NCBI GenBank assembly: GCA_903903985.1
Contig: CAIVAT010000187.1
Span: forward strand, 1-64,000
Direction of reading: 5' to 3'
Source of the DNA: an uncultured Bacteroidales bacterium
GTDB lineage: Bacteria > Bacteroidota > Bacteroidia > Bacteroidales > FEN-979
Length of the DNA stretch: 64,000 nt
A program made the position numbers and the translations under genes. Below the pieces are notes generated by a model. The model searched no databases. It saw only the letters and a program-made list of their open reading frames with translations, and was not told the origin of the DNA. This document shows, piece by piece, positions 59,077 through 64,000 of the stretch (its first letter is position 1; every line of letters begins with the position of its first letter).

Positions 59077-59538
59077 TTAGTTGTAATTCACCGTAACATT
59101 CATGGGTGAAACAGAAACGAACACCCCAGCCAGTAATTCAGTTTCGGGATTCAGGATCGGATCACTGTCGAATGAACGAACGATCAACTTGCTATTTCCG
59201 TTGGGCACTTCCATCGGGGACGGCGGAACGGTTATTTTATAAGAATATGCTGTTGTTCCGGCAACTACAAACGAAGCGGCCGTAAAAGTGCCTGTGGAAA
59301 CTGGAAGTATGATATCTGACATTACAGCACTTGCACTCGATGGCACCAATTCAACAGAACCTGCAATGATAATGGCAACACTTTCAAAATTCAGGTCAAC
59401 TGATTTTGTAACGGTGATCGGTTCAACAACGGTTGCACTGATCCGCGTACCTGAAGAACCTTCCTGGGAATAAACAAAGGAAATAGTGAATGTAAAAAGA
59501 AGTATGAAAATTAGTGACTTTGTCATCATCCTGTCCAT
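59077..59538 (-). CDS. DUF4402 domain secreted protein (pilin-like candidate)
   Basis: VVEPITVTKSVDLNFESVAI...GVFVSVSPMNVTVNYN. Confidence 0.8.
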   Translation of the reverse strand: MDRMMTKSLIFILLFTFTISFVYSQEGSSGTRISATVVEPITVTKSVDLNFESVAIIIAGSVELVPSSASAVMSDIILPVSTGTFTAASFVVAGTTAYSYKITVPPSPMEVPNGNSKLIVRSFDSDPILNPETELLAGVFVSVSPMNVTVNYN

Positions 59539-59619
59539 TTTGAATAATTCGTATAAAGATACAATATTTTTATAGAATTCACACCAGCAGAGAAAAATTG
59601 CCTTACTTCTTCAAAAAAA

Positions 59620-59650
59620 AAGAAACGCTGTGTATGCTACAGCGTTTCTT
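59620..59650 (-). terminator. 12-bp stem terminator downstream of DUF4402 gene 59667..60200
   Basis: AAGAAACGCTGT/ACAGCGTTTCTT followed by T-run on minus strand. Confidence 0.8.
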
Positions 59651-59666
59651 TTTATGAATGGCAATT

Positions 59667-60200
59667 TTAGTTATAGTTTACAGTAACATCAAAGGGAACT
59701 GCTGACACATAAACCCCGGCAACCTGATTGGCGGCCACGGTAACATCTGCACCAACATATAAAGTTTCTTCCCCCGAAAGGGCTCCCAACTGACCGGTTG
59801 GTGTTGGTGAACTGGTGAAGTTATTGACAATCATCGTTTCACCACCGGCACCGGTTGTGTTGGTAATCGTCAGGTCTGTTGATGGGAGTAAAATGGAATA
59901 GGTGGCATCAGGTACCCCGCTTACTGTAAAGGTAGCGGCGGCAACCGTACCGGCAACAACCGGGAAGGTCACACCTCCAACCTGGCTGCGGGTAGCTGCT
60001 GCAGATGCTTCCAGGGTGACAACACCACCGGTTGCACTTACTGCCAAATTCCCGAAATTCAACGGGACGTCCAATACAATAGTGATAGGTGAAACAATTG
60101 TAGCGGTAGCAGTTGAAGATTCAGTTACCTGCGCCTGGGCTGTAACTGCAAACATGACGAGCAATAATGCCAATCCAAATAATCTTGTAATTGTTTTCAT
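59667..60200 (-). CDS. DUF4402 domain secreted protein (pilin-like candidate)
   Basis: IVSPITIVLDVPLNFGNLAVSATGGVVTL...GVYVSAVPFDVTVNYN. Confidence 0.85.
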   Translation of the reverse strand: MKTITRLFGLALLLVMFAVTAQAQVTESSTATATIVSPITIVLDVPLNFGNLAVSATGGVVTLEASAAATRSQVGGVTFPVVAGTVAAATFTVSGVPDATYSILLPSTDLTITNTTGAGGETMIVNNFTSSPTPTGQLGALSGEETLYVGADVTVAANQVAGVYVSAVPFDVTVNYN

Positions 60201-60378
60201 TGTTTTTGGGTTTAGGGGTTACTTTCTTTTTTTAAATTGTTATGTTGATTTATACTCGGTTCAATCTGCTATACGAAAAGTTTGTTTTATAGTTACAATC
60301 AGTTCATAAATCCTACACTTAAAAACAAAGATAGGTCAAGGATATTCTCTTTGCAATTGGTAATAACCATAAAAAAAA

Positions 60379-60396
60379 ACTCCGGAAAACCGGAGT
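60379..60396 (-). terminator. Terminator downstream of 60518..62239
   Basis: ACTCCGG-aaaa-CCGGAGT flanked by A9/T9. Confidence 0.75.
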
Positions 60397-60517
60397 GTCA
60401 AAAAAAAATAAAACATTATTTAGTTGGATTACACATTATTACAAAAAATGTGCCCCTGCCATTTGTCCGTCAATATTACCCTAACATAATGGATATAATC
60501 AAAAAATAAATATTTGA

Positions 60518-62239
60518 TCACTTGGAATTTTGGTTGGTCAGATTGCCTTTTATCGTCAGGGAACCGTTGTTCGTCATCGTGGCAGTGTTTTGTATGGTCA
60601 CATTGCCCATGATGGTAAGACCGGCTCCAACTGAAATTGTTAAATTGGCTCCTGTCAGTATGGACAGGCCTTTGCAGGCATTGCCTGTGGTCGAAACGAC
60701 CGGGCTGAATGGTTTGCCTGATGGGATTACCACGTTTTGGGTTCCAAGTGGCACCACGCCGGGAGTCCAGTTCAAAGCGTTGCCCCATTGAACCGATACA
60801 CTGCCATTCCATACAGTCGCCGGGTCGCTTATATAAATATTGTCCAGATACAAATTATTCCCGAGTTCACTGACCCCTCGAAAAAGAATTTTATTGGTTC
60901 CCGCCGGGATTGGGAAACTTTTGGATGCCCACTCGTTGGAAGCTGGTATATATGGCATGCCGGTTGCGCCTCCTGTATTCAAGGGTCCGGTTGGCCCACC
61001 CAGCCATGTTTTCAGCAATGAGAATGAGTTCCCGTCATCAGAGGATGCCCACAGTTCAAGTCGATCCACCTCTGTGGCATAGGTTGCATAGGCATGATCA
61101 AACGAAACGGACGGACCGGACAATGCACTGAGATCAAGGGTAGGCGAAATAAGATCAAAAGAATTGCCGGAAGGGATATTGTAAAAATCGGCGTATGCTG
61201 AACCCGATCCAATGCCAAATGCACTCACCGAACCGTCGCGCACCCAGGGTTTTTGAGCAATTGACCAGCAAACAGGGGGGTAAGTCGCAGATTCAAAATC
61301 TGCGACAAGCGGGAAACCGGTAATTGCAGCGCATAATGTCGCAGCAGACCAACCTGTTCCTGAAGAATAAGTGGGGATTGACGGCAGAACGGAATATGCT
61401 TTATAATAATAGGTGGTTGAAGGATTCAGACCCGTATGGCTGCAAGCTTCTGCAGATCCGTTATACAACACAGTTCCACCGCCGGTGATGGGATTTCCAG
61501 CCGAATAATTTCCGGAGGGTGTACCAAATGTATTCACCGTGTTGTAAGCCACCATCACATTGTTGCTGGCTATGTTTCTTTTCCAGGTCAGGTTAATTTG
61601 CGTGGTACTGGCTGCCTGGGCAAAAAAGCCGGATGGTTGCACCGGATTCGATAAGGCAACAAATGAAACCTGAATATTCGGTCGGTTTCCATTTGGGGTG
61701 CCCGACCCGGTAGGTGGCGTCTCATTTTGCTCCCAGAATTCATGCTGATTCATTGAATAGTCATACGTATCGAAAAAAACCGGGCCATTTGAGGCGCCAT
61801 TTCCACCATAATTAGCTTCACAGAGCACTAGAAGGTTCTGGTCACCGGTATTCAGGTAAACGAAATCTGCAATATCAATTGTCGTCCAGCCGGGAGAAGG
61901 AAAACTGGCAGAGGCATCATATACCAGCGTAGCTCCATCGATAAGTGCTCCCCAGGTAATTGGGTAAAAAGTTCCATCGGATACAAGTTTCAGGTAAATT
62001 TTAACTGGACAGGATTCAATTTCCCCGGACTCGGCATTCCATCCCAGAGCGGTGATCAGTTTGGAACTGCCCAACTCAGTGGATGTATAGATAGATGCAG
62101 ACCTGGCATAACCCTTCCATAAATTAAACGGGTAATGTCCCGAGGTAGTTCCATATCCGATTGTGATTTGCCCATGAAGTGTCATGCTGATATATATCAT
62201 TATGATCATCAAGTAGATAGGTTTCATATTAATCGTCAT
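60518..62239 (-). CDS. Secreted protein with FN3-like and MAM/adhesin-like domains
   Basis: PSGFFAQAASTTQINLTWKRN...; DFESATYPPVCWSIAQ...LDLSALSGPSVSFDHAYAT. Confidence 0.65.
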   Translation of the reverse strand: MTINMKPIYLMIIMIYISMTLHGQITIGYGTTSGHYPFNLWKGYARSASIYTSTELGSSKLITALGWNAESGEIESCPVKIYLKLVSDGTFYPITWGALIDGATLVYDASASFPSPGWTTIDIADFVYLNTGDQNLLVLCEANYGGNGASNGPVFFDTYDYSMNQHEFWEQNETPPTGSGTPNGNRPNIQVSFVALSNPVQPSGFFAQAASTTQINLTWKRNIASNNVMVAYNTVNTFGTPSGNYSAGNPITGGGTVLYNGSAEACSHTGLNPSTTYYYKAYSVLPSIPTYSSGTGWSAATLCAAITGFPLVADFESATYPPVCWSIAQKPWVRDGSVSAFGIGSGSAYADFYNIPSGNSFDLISPTLDLSALSGPSVSFDHAYATYATEVDRLELWASSDDGNSFSLLKTWLGGPTGPLNTGGATGMPYIPASNEWASKSFPIPAGTNKILFRGVSELGNNLYLDNIYISDPATVWNGSVSVQWGNALNWTPGVVPLGTQNVVIPSGKPFSPVVSTTGNACKGLSILTGANLTISVGAGLTIMGNVTIQNTATMTNNGSLTIKGNLTNQNSK

Positions 62240-63510
62240 TAAAGGTTATTTTTTTGAATATTAAACCCAACGGATTTCAGGTGTTCCCAGAAATCCGGGT
62301 ACGATTTCATCACTACATCCGGATTCCTGATGATCAGTGATCTGGTTTTCATCGCAAGTGGAGCGAGCGTCATGGCCATCCGGTGGTCGCCATAGGTTTC
62401 AAAGGTCAGTCCATCGGGAAAAACGGGTTTTACCGGTTTGATCTCCAGGGCCGATATCCAATCTCCCTCGCCGAAAAAAGCGACAGGAACCCTGAGTTTT
62501 TCAATTTCATTCTTCATGGCACGCAAACGGTCGGTCTCTTTGATCTGCAGGCTCTGAACACCTTCAAACCGGCCCCTAATTCCGATGCCGGCACAGGTGG
62601 AGATAACAGCCTGTGCAATATCAGGAAAATCGGTAAAGTCGAAATAAAAACCATCAATCTTCTTAACCGTTTTGGTCAACCGGATCCCCTGATCCGTGAA
62701 TTCGGTAGTGATTCCAAAATTCTGGTAAATAGCCGGCAAAACAGCATCCCCCTGAAGGCTGTCGAACAGCAAACCACGCAGTTCAATATCCACTACTTCG
62801 GCAAAAACAGCCGCTTCATACCAGAACGCAGCTGCTGACCAGTCCGATTCAACAGTAATTTCACCGGGGGTATAAGTTCCGGGTTGAACATGAACCCTTG
62901 TTTTCCCCAATTTCACCTGCGCTCCGAACAATTGCATCAGCCGGATGGTCATTTCAGCATAAGGCATCGATACTGACTTGCCTTTCAAGTGAATAACAAG
63001 ACCTTTCGGAAGGCAAGGGGCAATCAGCAACAAGGCGGTAGTGAATTGGCTGCTGACCCCGGGATCGATGGTTATCTCCTTGCCGGATAAATCTCCGCCA
63101 TTGATGAGCAAAGGCGGATAACCTGGTTTGGAGAGATATTCAATGGATGCGCCCAGATGTTTCATGGCATCAGCCAGGATGCCAATGGGCCGTTGTTTCA
63201 TCCGCTCGGAACCGGTTAACACCCATTTGCCAGGCTGTATGGATAAAAACGATGTTAAAAAACGCATCACTGTGCCTGCGTTGGCCGTGTCAATTTCGGT
63301 AACCTTTTTCTTCCCCTTGCCCTGCAGGATGGTCTCAAGCAGTTTTTGCAGCAACAATGTATCAGCAGCATCAGATAAATTATTGATTTTGAAATCATTT
63401 CCACATAATGCACGGATCAATAGCAATCGGTTGCTGATACTTTTTGATGCTGGAAGCTGGATGCTCCCTTTAAGAATTTTATCAGGTTTGCTGATGACAA
63501 TCGATTTCAT
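62239..63510 (-). CDS. aroA: 3-phosphoshikimate 1-carboxyvinyltransferase
   Basis: LPASKSISNRLLLIRAL, NAGTVMRFLTSFLS, GDHRMAMTLAPLA. Confidence 0.93.
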   Translation of the reverse strand: MKSIVISKPDKILKGSIQLPASKSISNRLLLIRALCGNDFKINNLSDAADTLLLQKLLETILQGKGKKKVTEIDTANAGTVMRFLTSFLSIQPGKWVLTGSERMKQRPIGILADAMKHLGASIEYLSKPGYPPLLINGGDLSGKEITIDPGVSSQFTTALLLIAPCLPKGLVIHLKGKSVSMPYAEMTIRLMQLFGAQVKLGKTRVHVQPGTYTPGEITVESDWSAAAFWYEAAVFAEVVDIELRGLLFDSLQGDAVLPAIYQNFGITTEFTDQGIRLTKTVKKIDGFYFDFTDFPDIAQAVISTCAGIGIRGRFEGVQSLQIKETDRLRAMKNEIEKLRVPVAFFGEGDWISALEIKPVKPVFPDGLTFETYGDHRMAMTLAPLAMKTRSLIIRNPDVVMKSYPDFWEHLKSVGFNIQKNNL

Positions 63511-63537
63511 TTGTTTTAAAGATAATTTCCTGCATGC

Positions 63538-64000
63538 CTAATGGAAAGCTGCCATCAGCAAGCTGATATCCTGAAATGGCAGGTTGTAGGATCTGCTGAT
63601 AAATTGATTTGTAAGTATACCATTATATATATATACCCCCTGCCGCACTCCATAATCGCGCTTGAGCAGGTTTTCGATACCCCCTTCGGAACCGATGTCA
63701 AGAATGATGGGAACAATGATGTTATTCAGTGCCTGGGATGCAGTGTGCGGAACTTTTGACGGAATATTCGGTACTGCATAATGGGTGACTCCATGTAATT
63801 TATACACGGGAGATTTATGGGTGGTAGGCCTCGATGTTTCAAAACAGCCACCCTGGTCAATACTTACATCAATGGCAACCGCCCCGTCTTTCATTTGCCT
63901 GATCATTTCTTCGCTGATGATACATGGTGACTTCCCTTCACGGGAGTGGATGGCACCAATGAGTACATCGGCCGTTCGCAATGATTCGACCAGGGCTTTG
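63538..64000 (-). CDS. ald: Alanine dehydrogenase, C-terminal part (runs off window)
   Basis: KALVESLRTADVLIGAIH...AIDVSIDQGGCFETSRPTTH...YAVPNIPSKVPHTASQALNN. Confidence 0.88.
   Translation of the reverse strand, partial: KALVESLRTADVLIGAIHSREGKSPCIISEEMIRQMKDGAVAIDVSIDQGGCFETSRPTTHKSPVYKLHGVTHYAVPNIPSKVPHTASQALNNIIVPIILDIGSEGGIENLLKRDYGVRQGVYIYNGILTNQFISRSYNLPFQDISLLMAAFH

Overview
Bacteroidetes-type chromosomal window; almost all genes are on the minus strand. (1) About 1-22.4 kb is an accessory/mobile region. It has ArdC-like and RadC genes under a repeated structured leader that fits the radC RNA motif, and a short integron-like cassette run carrying a HEPN protein, an HEMLH protein and a TPR/membrane protein. 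It also has a phage-like capsid/packaging module: large terminase, HTH/small-terminase-like genes, PLD-like protein, HK97-type capsid protein, S49 protease, DUF927-like helicase and HTH/excisionase. Three glycosyltransferase-like genes sit in the packaging operon. No portal or tail gene is recognisable in the window. A 24-bp inverted repeat with CCAACA iterons around an AT-rich core lies next to the helicase gene and looks like a replication origin. (2) About 22.4-27.3 kb is mixed: a phage-gene remnant, an lgt gene with cassette-like ends, a frameshifted lipoprotein, a phosphatase, a methyltransferase and cysC. (3) About 27.4-62.2 kb is a surface/secretion locus: two giant proteins made of ~27 and ~30 related three-cysteine repeats, an usher-like protein, a PapD-like chaperone, three DUF4402 proteins (one split by an IS256-family element whose 8-bp target duplication can be read) and a 2.7-kaa T9SS-sorted protein. 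(4) aroA and a partial alanine dehydrogenase end the window. No CRISPR array, rRNA or convincing tRNA was found. All family assignments are from reading motifs; no database search was run.
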